Shown here piece by piece: positions 34,064 to 45,100 of a stretch of 64,000 bases of DNA (positions within the stretch are counted from its first letter, which is position 1; each line of letters opens with the position of its first letter). The position numbers and the translations under genes were made by a program. This DNA comes from an uncultured Bacteroidales bacterium (GTDB taxonomy: Bacteria > Bacteroidota > Bacteroidia > Bacteroidales > UBA932). Location of the stretch: positions 62,001 through 126,000 of the forward strand of contig CAKVDS010000002.1 in the NCBI GenBank assembly GCA_934726455.1. Reading direction: 5' to 3'. The notes under the pieces were generated by a model. That model saw only the letters and a list, made by a program, of their open reading frames with translations, was not told the DNA's origin and made no database searches.

Positions 34064-36064
34064 ATGAAAAGATATGTCTCCATTGCGGCAGCTCTACTGC
34101 TCGCAATCGCTCCTGCCACCGCAGATGAGGGTATGTGGCTTCCGGCCCTCATATCCCAGAGAATCGATGACATGCACGCCAAGGGCTTCAAACTCACGGC
34201 AGAAGACATATACAGCATCAACCACGAATCCCTCAAAGACGCCGTGATGCTCTTCGGGGGCGGCTGTACGGGAGAACTCGTCTCATCGGAAGGACTTCTG
34301 TTCACCAATCACCACTGCGGCTACAGTTACATCCAGAAGCACAGTTCCGTCGAGCATGACTATCTCAAAGACGGGTTCTGGGCTTTGGACCGCAAGGACG
34401 AACTGCCAAACCCGGGACTGAGCGTAAAGTTCCTCGACTACATGGAGGACGTCACCAGCGAGATTCTCAGCGCCGACGACAGGGAGAAAGTCGAGAAAGA
34501 ATTGGTGCGCAAGGCAGTGGAGGGCAAAAAGGGAGTGAAAGCCGAGGTTGAGGAATTCTATTACGGCAACCGTTTCTATCTGTTTGTATATCGTGAGTTC
34601 ACCGACATCAGGCTCGTCGGCGCACCGCCTTCCGCCATCGGAAAGTTCGGCGGGGATACAGACAACTGGATGTGGCCGAGACACACCGGTGACTTCTCGA
34701 TTTTCCGCATATATGCAGGCAAGGACAACGAACCGGCGCCATATAGCGAAGACAACGTGCCCTACCGTCCCAAGAAGTATTTCAAGATCTCACGCGCCGG
34801 CGTGAATGAGGGGGACTTCACCTTCATCTACGGATTCCCAGGCAGCACAAGGGAATACATCACTTCCGATGCCGTCCGCTACATCTCCGAAGTATCTGAT
34901 CCGGCCAAGATAGCACTGCGGACAAAACGGCTGGACATACAGAAGAAACACATGGGCTCCAGCCAGGATATCCGCATCCGCTACTCCGCCAAAAACGCCA
35001 GTGTCTCCAACGCATGGAAGAAATGGCAGGGAGAGATGAAGGGCATCCGCAAGATGCACACTGTGGAGAGCAAAAAGACATACGAGGCTGATTTCCGCAA
35101 ATGGGCAGAGGGAACCAGATATGAAGGCGTCCTTGACAGGCTCGACTCACTGTACCGTGAAATGGAGCCGATAAATTTCGCCCGAGAATACACGCTCGAA
35201 TCAGCCCTCACCGCTGAACTCCCGCAATTCGCATCATCCCTTGCCGGCGCCGTACCGGATGCAAGGCCGGCTCTCGCCGCCAATTTCTATAAGGACTGGT
35301 ATCTTCCTATAGACAAAGAGAGTTTTGTCGCAGTCATGGAAGATTACAGCCGCAATGTACCGGACAAGTTCAAGCCGGAGTATTACTTCAGCAGCATGGC
35401 AAGATTCGGAAGCATCCGGAACTGGGCGGACAGCCTGTTCAGCGGCCCGCTGGCGGCAGGTGACACAAGCGGAGTAGCAAAATCCGAGGCTTATGCTTTC
35501 CGTAAAGCTTTCGCAGAACATTACAACAAAGTCCTTCTCAGCGGATACACCGCCATAAACGGGGAGATTGCTCGCGAATACAAGAACTACATGCAGGGAC
35601 AGATGGAGTTCAGCCCGGAGAAAGCCTTCTATCCGGACGCCAACCTGACACTGCGCGTAGCATACGGCAATGTGAAAGGATACGAACCGTCGGACGGAAT
35701 CAGGTACAAGGCCGTATCCACCCTCAGCGGGATCATGGAGAAGGACAATCCGGAAATCTTTGACTACAACATTCCGCAGAGCCTACGTGATCTGTATGCC
35801 ACCGGACTCTACGATGACACCCCTGTCTGCTTCATAGCGACCAACCACACCACAGGCGGCAACTCCGGAAGCCCTGTCATCAATGCCGACGGGGATCTGA
35901 TCGGGATCAACTTCGACCGTGTCTGGGAAGGGACGATGAGCGACGTGGCCTTCGACCCGGAGTTCTGTCGCAACATCTGTCTTGACATCCGCTACTTGCT
36001 ATTCGTCGTAGACAAGGTGTGCGGGGCCGGCAGCCTGCTTGATGAGCTCAACTTCGCAGACTGA
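34064..36064 (+). CDS. S46-family dipeptidyl peptidase, probably DPP11 type
   Basis: 666 residues with a signal peptide (VSIAAALLLAIAPATA). S46 enzymes release N-terminal dipeptides in the periplasm of amino-acid-fermenting Bacteroidota. The chymotrypsin-like triad includes His83/84 (TNHHCGY) and Ser601 (GGNSGSPV). The residue 18 positions after Ser, which sets S1 specificity (Gly in DPP7, Arg in DPP11 by known structures), is Arg619 in INFDRVWEG, predicting preference for Asp/Glu at P1. Length is a little shorter than the usual 700-720. Last gene of rnhA-pdxA-S46. Confidence 0.93.
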   Translation: MKRYVSIAAALLLAIAPATADEGMWLPALISQRIDDMHAKGFKLTAEDIYSINHESLKDAVMLFGGGCTGELVSSEGLLFTNHHCGYSYIQKHSSVEHDYLKDGFWALDRKDELPNPGLSVKFLDYMEDVTSEILSADDREKVEKELVRKAVEGKKGVKAEVEEFYYGNRFYLFVYREFTDIRLVGAPPSAIGKFGGDTDNWMWPRHTGDFSIFRIYAGKDNEPAPYSEDNVPYRPKKYFKISRAGVNEGDFTFIYGFPGSTREYITSDAVRYISEVSDPAKIALRTKRLDIQKKHMGSSQDIRIRYSAKNASVSNAWKKWQGEMKGIRKMHTVESKKTYEADFRKWAEGTRYEGVLDRLDSLYREMEPINFAREYTLESALTAELPQFASSLAGAVPDARPALAANFYKDWYLPIDKESFVAVMEDYSRNVPDKFKPEYYFSSMARFGSIRNWADSLFSGPLAAGDTSGVAKSEAYAFRKAFAEHYNKVLLSGYTAINGEIAREYKNYMQGQMEFSPEKAFYPDANLTLRVAYGNVKGYEPSDGIRYKAVSTLSGIMEKDNPEIFDYNIPQSLRDLYATGLYDDTPVCFIATNHTTGGNSGSPVINADGDLIGINFDRVWEGTMSDVAFDPEFCRNICLDIRYLLFVVDKVCGAGSLLDELNFAD

Positions 36065-36153
36065 CAGCAGACATTACACTTTTCTTCATTCACGTAACAT
36101 CTCATGGTGTTTCCAAGATTTTTTTTGTTACATTGCAGAAAATCTGACACACA

Positions 36154-39100
36154 ATGAATAACACTATCGCGGCGCGGATCTTGTGCTGTGTGATAATGAC
36201 CTTACCGGCACTCACCGCCCGCTCACAGACAAAGCTGTTCACAACCGACGGAGAGATTTCCTGCAGTTCCATCAACCAGATAATGCAGGACAGTCGCGGC
36301 ATGATATGGATTTCCACCGAAGACGGGCTCAACCGCTACGACGGTGTGAAGTTCACCACATATAGACATTCCGCCGCCGACCCGCATTCTCTCTGTCACA
36401 GTTATGTAAAGACCTTGGCTGAAGACTCCCGGCAAAGGCTGATTGTCGGCACTTACAATGGGGTACAGGTCTACGACAGAGGCAGAGACCGGTTTTATGA
36501 AACAGCCAAGTTTCCAGACGGCAATGCTTTCCATAGTATTGTAAACTGTATCCTTGAACGCCGCAACGGAGAGATCCTGATATCAGGCAACATTCTGGTC
36601 TCCCTGCATGAAGATCAGGCCGGGCAGCTGGTTGTCAAACCGGTGGAACTTCCCGTCCCGACAGATATGCTCAGTTACATGGCCGAAGATCATGAAGGCA
36701 ACCTGTGGCTCGTCCGCAACGGGAAATGGCTATACTGCGTGCCGCCTTCAGGAAAAGCAATGACATACAGTTTCATCAAGAACGAAGGCTCAATATCAAA
36801 CCTCTGCATTGACACCTACGGCAATGTGCTCATAGGCACAGGAGGTGACGGACTTTTCATATATCGAAGACAATCCGATGATTTCCAACAAATTGAAGCA
36901 CCCGAAATCAAAGGCTTGAGAGTCAAGGAAATACTATCGGACTCCAGAGTAGGGACAATAATCGGTTCAGACGGCAACGGCATCTACAGTTTCAACAGCA
37001 GAGACCTCAGTCTCAAGCGTTTTCCTTTCGGGGACGGCCATTTCAGTACAGAAAACGCTAAGGTTCACTCGATCCTATGCGACAGTTCCGGCAACTTGTG
37101 GGTAGCCCTATACCAAAAGGGCGTGATGATGATCCCTGCACAGACAAACAACTTCCATTATATAGGTGCAGGCTCAGTAGACTCAAACTTGATAGGGAAC
37201 GCCTGCGTCAACGCCGTATACAAAGACGAAGCGGGTGCAATCTGGGTCGGCACTGACAACGACGGTCTGTACAGGATAGCCCCATCCGGCAAGACACGCC
37301 ACTACATTGCAGAAAAAGAATCACCGGCTACGGTAATGAGCATATTCGAGGACAGCAAAGGGAATCTGTGGATAGGATCGTATCTTAAAGGGTTGTACAG
37401 ACTGGACAGGCAGACTGACAGGCTCGTGCATGTAGCCGGGCTCATAGATCAAGACGGAAAAGAAGCGGAAAACATATACAGTTTCGCCGAAGATCGAGAA
37501 GGAAGGCTCTGGATAGCCTCTATGGGCAACGGATTGTTCTATTATGACCTGAAACGAGGAAAAACATCCCGAATCCAAGAGAAAGGCATAAGAAACAAGT
37601 GGATCACATGTCTTCACCTCTCCCCCTCCAACAGACTGTATATGGGCACCTATGACGGAGCCGGATACCTCGAATTGTCAGGAGAAGAAATCTCTGGAAA
37701 ATGGCTGAGCACACGTGAAATAGTCTACTCAATACATGAGGACAACGCCGGATGCCTGTGGTTTGGAACGGATGAGGGGTTACACCTTATGGATCCGAAG
37801 ACATCCGAGGAGAAGATGCTCAAGTCCGATGACGGGCTACCCAATGACGCAGTATATGCTGTCCGCTCCGATAGTGCCGGAGACATCTGGACAAGTTCGA
37901 ATTCCGGATTGTCAAGATACAGCCCAACGGATGGCAGATTCATCAATTACTACTACAGTGACGGTCTGCAAGGCAATGAATTCACAAAAGGGGCATCATT
38001 CTGCGACAAAGAGGGCAATCTGTGGTTCGGAGGGACCAACGGCATAACATGGTTCAATCCTAAAGAGATCACAACACCATACAAGAACTGGACACCGAGA
38101 ATAACTGGTCTGTATGTGGATGGCATCCCTGTAAAGATGGGAATGAAAAGCGGAGGCAAGGACATGATCACATCCCCGGTAGAGGATGCGTCACGCATAG
38201 AACTCGGATACGGGCAAAATTCTTTGAGCATTGAATTCAGCACTCTCGAACTCAATAGTCCCGAGCGCCTGCAATGGCAATACAGGCTCGGAGGAGGAGT
38301 CTGGATGACTCTTCCGCACGGGCAAAACACAATCTCACTGATCGACCTGTCACCAGGAAACCATACCATGCAGTTCCGGGCAAATGACTATGATCAGATT
38401 TCTCCAGAAAAGACTTTCATCATCAGGGTCAGGCATCCGTGGTGGAGTTCATGGTGGGCCATCATCCTGTACGCGATGACGGCAGTGCTGATCGCGTATG
38501 ATGTCAGACGAAGAGTACGCAACCGCGGCAACATACAGAAGATTGAGACTTTCACGAACCTGTCTCATGAAATCCGTAATCCGATGTCTCTGATAATCAG
38601 TCCTGTTCAAAAGCTCATCTCAACAGACAAAGACCCGTCGAGACAAGCAGCATACCGGTCTATCATGAAAAATTCTGACCGGATAGTCAGACTCATGGAC
38701 CAGATGATGGATGCGCAGAAAATCGACAAAGGGCAGATGAGCCTGCGGTTCAAAGAGACTGACCTCGTATCCTTCATCGCCGAGACTGCCTCATTTTTCA
38801 ACGCGCAGGCAGCCCAACACAACATTGATTTCAACTTCACCCACGATGGTATAGAAAGACTCCCGCTATGGATAGACAGGAGCGGGCTTGACAAGATAAT
38901 GGTGAACATCCTGTCCAACGCCTTCAAATTCACTGGAGACTCAGGCAAGATAAGCATCTCTCTGAGCAGGGGAAAAGGCATGGCCGTGATACGCTTCACC
39001 GACAGCGGCATAGGCATGAGCGAAGATGAACGCAAACATATCTTCGAACGTTTTTGGCAAGCCGAGAAAGGACATGACGCACGAAAAGGGGGCGCAGGAA

Positions 39101-40098
39101 TCGGCATGAACTTGACGCGTTCACTTGTAAAGCTCCATCATGGGGACATCAGTGTAGAACCAAATCCGGAAGGACGTGGAACCATGTTTGTCGTCCGTCT
39201 CCCGGAGGGATGCGCCCACCTCAAGCCGGAACAGATCATCAAGACCGAAGAAGCGCCAGAATCACCCGCCGATGACACGAAGCAAATCACTGCTCCGGAA
39301 ATCGCAGTCATACCGCACAAGTCAAGCAGCCGCAGGCACTCGGTAATGATCGTTGATGACGAGGAAGAAATCCGTAATTACCTTCAATCCGAGCTCTCAG
39401 ACAGCTATCGCATAATCTGCTGCAAAGACGGCAGCGAGGCACTCGGCAAGGCACTCAAAGAGAAGCCGGACTTGATAGTAAGCGATGTGATGATGCCGGG
39501 CATTGACGGATTCGAGTTATGCCGCAGTATACGCAAAAATATAAATCTCAACTCCACACCTGTAATCCTGCTGACAGCAAAGACAGACACTTCCGATAAC
39601 GCGCAAGGTCTGGACGCCGGAGCTGACGCATATCTGACAAAACCGTTCAACATTGAGATTCTCTCCAGAACCATAGAGAACCTGCTGCGCTCTCGCGCAA
39701 GACTGAAAAATGTATACGGCGGACGTCAAAGCCAAGAAGGAAACGTTGAGAAACTCAGTCTCAAGTCACCGGACGACAAACTGATGGAAAGGATCATGAA
39801 AGTCATCAACGACAATCTGGGCAATTCCGAGCTGAAAGTCGAAGATATTACAAAAGAAGTCGGAATCAGCCGCGTTCACCTGCACCGGAAACTCAAAGAA
39901 CTGACAAACTACTCGACCAGAGATTTCATACGCAACCTGCGCCTTAAAGAAGCGGCACGGCTTCTGGGAGAAAACAAGCACAGCATAGCAGAAGTATCTG
40001 ACCTCACAGGCTTCTCTAATCCGAACTATTTCTCTACCATATTCAGCCAGACATTCGGAATGTCCCCGAGCGAATACATGAAGCGCGGCAGCAAATGA
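36154..40098 (+). CDS. Hybrid two-component system regulator (HTCS)
   Basis: 1,314 residues. Signal peptide (1-24), a two-part beta-propeller sensor made of repeats such as GNLWVALYQKG and GAIWVGTDNDGLYR (about 25-690), a Y_Y_Y domain (about 690-760), a membrane helix (about 767-782), histidine kinase with H805 in FTNLSHEIRNP, ATPase domain (DSGIGMSEDE, GGAGIGMNL), receiver with D1111 (VSDVMMPG), and an AraC-type DNA-binding domain. Such proteins sense glycan fragments in the periplasm and switch on susCD. It faces the SusD/SusC pair and is the probable regulator. The kinase motif has Asn where RTP is usual. Local GC is low (27 of 60 bases in 36901-36960). Confidence 0.96.
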   Translation: MNNTIAARILCCVIMTLPALTARSQTKLFTTDGEISCSSINQIMQDSRGMIWISTEDGLNRYDGVKFTTYRHSAADPHSLCHSYVKTLAEDSRQRLIVGTYNGVQVYDRGRDRFYETAKFPDGNAFHSIVNCILERRNGEILISGNILVSLHEDQAGQLVVKPVELPVPTDMLSYMAEDHEGNLWLVRNGKWLYCVPPSGKAMTYSFIKNEGSISNLCIDTYGNVLIGTGGDGLFIYRRQSDDFQQIEAPEIKGLRVKEILSDSRVGTIIGSDGNGIYSFNSRDLSLKRFPFGDGHFSTENAKVHSILCDSSGNLWVALYQKGVMMIPAQTNNFHYIGAGSVDSNLIGNACVNAVYKDEAGAIWVGTDNDGLYRIAPSGKTRHYIAEKESPATVMSIFEDSKGNLWIGSYLKGLYRLDRQTDRLVHVAGLIDQDGKEAENIYSFAEDREGRLWIASMGNGLFYYDLKRGKTSRIQEKGIRNKWITCLHLSPSNRLYMGTYDGAGYLELSGEEISGKWLSTREIVYSIHEDNAGCLWFGTDEGLHLMDPKTSEEKMLKSDDGLPNDAVYAVRSDSAGDIWTSSNSGLSRYSPTDGRFINYYYSDGLQGNEFTKGASFCDKEGNLWFGGTNGITWFNPKEITTPYKNWTPRITGLYVDGIPVKMGMKSGGKDMITSPVEDASRIELGYGQNSLSIEFSTLELNSPERLQWQYRLGGGVWMTLPHGQNTISLIDLSPGNHTMQFRANDYDQISPEKTFIIRVRHPWWSSWWAIILYAMTAVLIAYDVRRRVRNRGNIQKIETFTNLSHEIRNPMSLIISPVQKLISTDKDPSRQAAYRSIMKNSDRIVRLMDQMMDAQKIDKGQMSLRFKETDLVSFIAETASFFNAQAAQHNIDFNFTHDGIERLPLWIDRSGLDKIMVNILSNAFKFTGDSGKISISLSRGKGMAVIRFTDSGIGMSEDERKHIFERFWQAEKGHDARKGGAGIGMNLTRSLVKLHHGDISVEPNPEGRGTMFVVRLPEGCAHLKPEQIIKTEEAPESPADDTKQITAPEIAVIPHKSSSRRHSVMIVDDEEEIRNYLQSELSDSYRIICCKDGSEALGKALKEKPDLIVSDVMMPGIDGFELCRSIRKNINLNSTPVILLTAKTDTSDNAQGLDAGADAYLTKPFNIEILSRTIENLLRSRARLKNVYGGRQSQEGNVEKLSLKSPDDKLMERIMKVINDNLGNSELKVEDITKEVGISRVHLHRKLKELTNYSTRDFIRNLRLKEAARLLGENKHSIAEVSDLTGFSNPNYFSTIFSQTFGMSPSEYMKRGSK

Positions 40099-40104
40099 CA
40101 AAAA

Positions 40105-40134
40105 GAAGAAGGCGGCCTCGCGGCCGCCTTCTTC
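40105..40134. terminator. Bidirectional terminator between HTCS and susD
   Basis: Perfect 13-bp stem GAAGAAGGCGGCC/GGCCGCCTTCTTC with a TCGC loop, 6 bases after the HTCS stop and 18 before the susD stop. Confidence 0.85.
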
Positions 40135-40152
40135 CACTCTGTATAACCAATT

Positions 40153-42105
40153 CTATTTGTTCCTGTATCCAGGGTTCTGATAAGCCTCTTTCTCCTCTTC
40201 GGTCATCTCCATGCCGTCGAGCTGTCCCTGAGGGATAGGACGGAGGTAATGGAAATCCTCGATGGTCCTCGTGTAGGTCTTGAGTTCCCTCTTGTCGTAG
40301 AAGTTGTGACCTGCGATGGAGTAGCTTGCGGCACGCTCCTTCCACATCTGGGTGCGGACAAGATCCTGCCAGCGGTAACCCTCGCCGTAGAACTCGCGCA
40401 TACGCTCGTCAAGGATATAGTTGATGTCTATCTGCGCAGGGGTGGCAGCGGCCATCTCCTGGCTGTAGTCAACCTTCTTGTCACGGATGTTGGCATCATC
40501 GGAGTCCTTGTTCCACTTGCCGGCGCGCTCACGGAGCACATTGACAAGGTCACGGGCGCTCATGCTTCCGGTAGCCCCCTTGACTGCGGCCTCTGCGGCC
40601 ACCAGATAGAGTTCAGAGAACTTGGCGATATTGAACGGACGCGTGCTGCCCGCGTTAGGCTGGCCCACAGAACCGTTGTTGTCGGTACGGTAAGGTCCGA
40701 GTTTCCACAGTCCAGGGAAGCACTGGCGGTTGATGTCCTCAGGACCCACCACGTAATCAGCCCTGCCAGGAAGGGTTCCTACTCCGATGTTGTCCTTTGA
40801 GCCCTGCGCCGGGTAAGAGATAGCAGTCTCCGGCTGCTCGCCCAAGAAGGTGAGGACAGGCTCGTCAAGCTTGACGCTCATGCCGTTGGCTCCGAAGAGC
40901 TCGGTGAAGTCCTTGCCCGTCTTGTCCCAGTTGCCGCGGTAGACGCTTGTGAAGGTTCCGTCGAAGCGTGAGTCATGTTCCTTGTCTGTGAAGATGTCGC
41001 GGAGGACTTCCACAGTCGGGCACATACGTGTCCAAGGCCTGCCGTAAGGCTGCTCGGCAGCACGCGGGGTGGACTCCACCTGATTGCCTGCAGCATCAAG
41101 AAGCCTGAGGTTAGGATAGTTCCAGTTCATCATCCAGCCGGCGAAGTTGTCCGGGGCGCCGCCGCCTCCGTAATAGAGGGAGCCTCCATTGTAATACTCG
41201 TCAGCCTCGGTGTGGTCAGCATAGAGGAGGATCTCCTTGTTGCGGTCGAAGAGAGCGTTGTTGACATCATAGTAGTTCTCCATCAGGCCGAAACCGGCAG
41301 GGTTGTTGATGGCATCAAGGGCTGTGTCATAGGCAGCCTGGAAATACCACTTGGCGTCGTGTCCGTCAGGATCGGTGCGGCTGCACTCAGGATATGTGGC
41401 GATGCCCTTAGGGTTCTCAAGCCACCACGCGTAGGTCAGATATGCCTTGGCGAGGAAAAGCCTTGCAAGGGTCTTGGTCGCGCCGCCGGTGACACGTCCG
41501 GCATCCGGAAGATTCTCTACAGCTGTCTTGAAGTCAGGGAAAATAGCCTTTGTATAAACCTCAGGCACGGTGTTGCGCACTGATGTACGTGACGGAGTGG
41601 TGTTGAATTTCAGTTCACCCGCACCAAGATCGAGAGGCACGCCTCCGAAAGTCTGCACGAGCTGGAAGTAGTCGAAGGCACGGAAGAACCTGGCCTCGGA
41701 GATGAGGGCCTCGCTGATGCCGACCTCAGCAGCGTTCTCTATGATGCCGCTGCAAGTGTTGATATTGGCGAAAGCGGTGCCCCAAAGCACATCGGAACGG
41801 CTGGAAGTCGAGGTAAGGTTGCCCACTCCAGAAAGGTCGGCGTCCTTGAAGTTGTTGTCCGCATCGTGCGCCCAGGTGGCCTCGTCGGTACCGGTCTCGC
41901 AGATATTGTAATAGTAAGCCTGCCCATAGATGTAGCGCAGGTGGGCGTACAGGGAGGTCAGACCGCCCTTGATGCCCTGCTCCGACTTGAAGAACTCCGG
42001 AGTGAAGGTCGCGCGGGGCTTCTCGTCCAGCACCTTGGAGCAGGACACTGCCATACCGGCTGCGAGAGCGGCTGCGCAAAGTATTTTGATCGTTGATTGT
42101 CTCAT
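40153..42105 (-). CDS. SusD/RagB-family outer-membrane nutrient-binding lipoprotein
   Basis: 650 residues with a lipoprotein signal (AVSC, Cys22). Pattern of the SusD superhelix: TPR-like N-terminal helices (about 35-260), an insert with Trp- and Tyr-rich ligand region (WMMNWNYPNLRLLDAAGNQ), and the C-terminal segment DERMREFYGEGYRWQDLVRT found in nearly all SusD proteins. It forms the lid over the SusC barrel at the cell surface. Its gene starts 19 bases after susC ends. The substrate cannot be read from sequence. Confidence 0.95.
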   Translation of the reverse strand: MRQSTIKILCAAALAAGMAVSCSKVLDEKPRATFTPEFFKSEQGIKGGLTSLYAHLRYIYGQAYYYNICETGTDEATWAHDADNNFKDADLSGVGNLTSTSSRSDVLWGTAFANINTCSGIIENAAEVGISEALISEARFFRAFDYFQLVQTFGGVPLDLGAGELKFNTTPSRTSVRNTVPEVYTKAIFPDFKTAVENLPDAGRVTGGATKTLARLFLAKAYLTYAWWLENPKGIATYPECSRTDPDGHDAKWYFQAAYDTALDAINNPAGFGLMENYYDVNNALFDRNKEILLYADHTEADEYYNGGSLYYGGGGAPDNFAGWMMNWNYPNLRLLDAAGNQVESTPRAAEQPYGRPWTRMCPTVEVLRDIFTDKEHDSRFDGTFTSVYRGNWDKTGKDFTELFGANGMSVKLDEPVLTFLGEQPETAISYPAQGSKDNIGVGTLPGRADYVVGPEDINRQCFPGLWKLGPYRTDNNGSVGQPNAGSTRPFNIAKFSELYLVAAEAAVKGATGSMSARDLVNVLRERAGKWNKDSDDANIRDKKVDYSQEMAAATPAQIDINYILDERMREFYGEGYRWQDLVRTQMWKERAASYSIAGHNFYDKRELKTYTRTIEDFHYLRPIPQGQLDGMEMTEEEKEAYQNPGYRNK

Positions 42106-42124
42106 AATATGATTGTGTATCAGA

Positions 42125-45100
42125 TTAGAATGTCAAATTGATTCCGAAAAGATAGTTGCGGGTGGTCGGCGAGTTGGTGCCGATGATAGGGAGACTGTGG
42201 GAACCGGACTTCATGCTGACGGCCACGTTCTGGTCATTGTATGAGTTCGTCTCCGGATCAAGGCCGCATTCAGAGGTGAACGGAGCGTAGATGACGAATG
42301 GATTCTGTACCGTAGCATACACTCTCAGGTTGCTTGCACCGAGCTTGCGCAGCCAGTTCATATTGTCGAAAGTATAGGCCAGGGTGATGGTGCGGAGCTT
42401 GATGTAGGAAGCGTCGAAGTATCCGAGAGTGCTTCCGTACTTAGGGTTGTCACCGTCCTGGATGCCACCAGGGAGCGGATAGCGTGCACCTGTGTTCTCC
42501 GGAGTCCAGTAGTCCACGTCCACATTGCCGCGACGGCCGGTAAGCATGTTGAGGTAGCCGCTTGAAGAATGGAGGGAGCTGATGAGGATGCCGCCGCACT
42601 TGAACGCACCGACAGCACTGAGCTCGAAGCCCTTGTAGGCCACGCGGGTATTGAAGCCGCCCTGGAACTTAGGCTCCATGCTCTGGATCTGGCGGTCAGA
42701 TGCATTGATGGAGCGGGTCGGAGTGCCGTCCTCGTTGTAGTCACCTGTGTACTTCACCTTGATCATACCCACATTGCCGCCAGGCACGAGGATGTCGAGG
42801 TACTTGTCGTCCTGCTGCCAGATGCCCTCGTACTGATAGTCGTAGATGACATCGATAGGATAGCCCACGAACCATCCGTTGCCCTCGTCACGGTCTGCGC
42901 CTGAAGCCAGAGAGACGATGCGGTTGCGGTTGGCGTAGAGGTTGAGGCCCGCATCCCAGGTCCATCCGTCGAGATTGTCGATGATGGTGCCGTTGAGGGT
43001 GAGCTCTATACCCTTGTTCTCGGTGTTGCCGACGTTGCCGGTGTAGCTGCCCACACCAGCGGTGCCAGGAAGGCTGACATTGAGAAGGAGGTCACTCGTC
43101 TTCTGGGTATAGTACTCTACAGTACCGGAAAGCCTGTTGTTGAAGAGTGCGAAGTCCACACCGAAGTTCCAGGTGGAAGAGTACTCCCAGCCGAGAAGGT
43201 CGTTAGGAAGGGTTGACACATAGTAACCTGTGGCGAAGGTGTCCCCGAAGTTATATGGTCTGGTGGCAAGAGAACCGAGGGTTGAGTACGGGCTCACCGC
43301 CTGGTTGGAAGTCTGTCCGTAACCGGCGCGGAGCTTGAGGGCGTCGAGCCACTGGATGTCTTCCATGAAACTCTCCCTCTTCATGTTCCAACCGAGAGAA
43401 ACGGCAGGGTATGTGTGCCACTGATGTCCCTTGGCAAGACGTGAAGATCCGTCTGAACGCACGGTGGCCATAAGCATGTACTTGTTGTCGTAAGAGTAGG
43501 ACACACGTCCCATCCATGACACGAGGCCGGCCATCCAATATCCCTGATATGCAGGGTTTATGGTCTTGGTCCCGAGGGCGTGGCCGAGATTGTAGTACTG
43601 GAAGTCAGGGGACGGGATGTCCTGAGCTGACATGTGTGACTGGGTGAACTTGGTCTGCTCAGCAGAATACATGGCCACAGCGCTCACCTTGTGCTTGTCG
43701 GCGAATGTCCTGTCATAGGAGAGAAGGTGCTCGACAGTCCAGTTGAGGGTCTCCTGATGCATGATTGATGCTGAAGACTCGGTGTTAGGGTTGGTGTTGT
43801 TGACACCGACGCCGGTGTATGTTCCGGTCTTGGAACCGCGGTAGTTGAGACCTATGTTGATGCGGTATTTGAGTCCCTTGACCCAAGGAGCCTGCACCTC
43901 TCCGTAGAAGTTGTTGTAACTTGCGAGGGAAGCAGTCTCGTTGATCCACTCGTCCTTGAGTCCCTCGACCACGTCGCGGGTCATCACCCATGTCTCGTCG
44001 TTGGCAGTCTTGATGGTGCGCTTGAGCGAGCCGTCGGCATTATAAGGATCAGCAATAGGGGAAGCGGAGAGGATGTTGTAGAGTCCGATCTGGTTGCCAT
44101 GATTCATGCTGTAGCTTGAGTTGGTGGCGAGGCCGAAGCGGAAATACTTGCCCACACCCTGATCGAAGCTGCTGTGGATGGAATACCTGTCATAGTATTG
44201 GGTAGGGACCACGGACTCATCGCGGTAGTAGCCCGCACCGAAGCTGTAGTTGCCCCCGCGGGTGCCGCCGGCCACCGATACATCGTGGCTGTTGACCATG
44301 CCGGTGCGGTAGAAGAGATCCTGCCAGTCAGTGTTGACATTGTCGGCCTCATCGTCACCGTTGGAGAACTTGCCGGCGAGAGCACGCATCTGCACGAACT
44401 TCTCGCCCTGCATCATAGGGTAGCGCGCGAATACCGTCTTCGCTCCCACATATCCGTTGTAGCTCACCTTGGCAGGAGAGCCCTCGAGACCGCGGTTGGT
44501 AGTGATGAGGATGACGCCGTTGGCTCCACGGGAACCGTAGATCGCAGTGGAGGACGCATCCTTGAGAATGTCCATTGACTTGATGTCGTTAGGATTGATG
44601 TCGGAGATGCTTCCCATGAACGGAATGCCGTCAAGGACGATGAGAGGGTCGTTGGACGCGGTCAGCGAGCGCTGTCCGCGGATACGGATCTGCATCGCGG
44701 CGCCTGGCTGGGAAGAAGTCTGGGTCATCTCGACACCGGCCACCCTGTTCTGGAGGGCGTAACTGATGTTGGTCGCCGGCACTTCCCGGAGCACATCCCC
44801 TCCCACAGAAGCGATGGAACCTGTAACATCGGAACGGCGCTGGGTACCGTAACCGATGGCCACAGCCTCTTCAAGAAGCTGTGCGTCCTCGTCAAGGACG
44901 ATGATCTGGTGGGTTTTTCCGTCAAGTTTCACCTCTTTCTCCACATAACCTATGCAGGAGACTACAAGAGTGGCGTTCTTGCTCTTGACATCGATTGAGA
45001 ATGTGCCGTCAGCACCGGTCGTGACACCATTCTGCTGCACGCCTTTCTCGAGGACTGCGGCACCGATGACGGTCTGCCCGCTTTCGTCCTTCACGACGCC

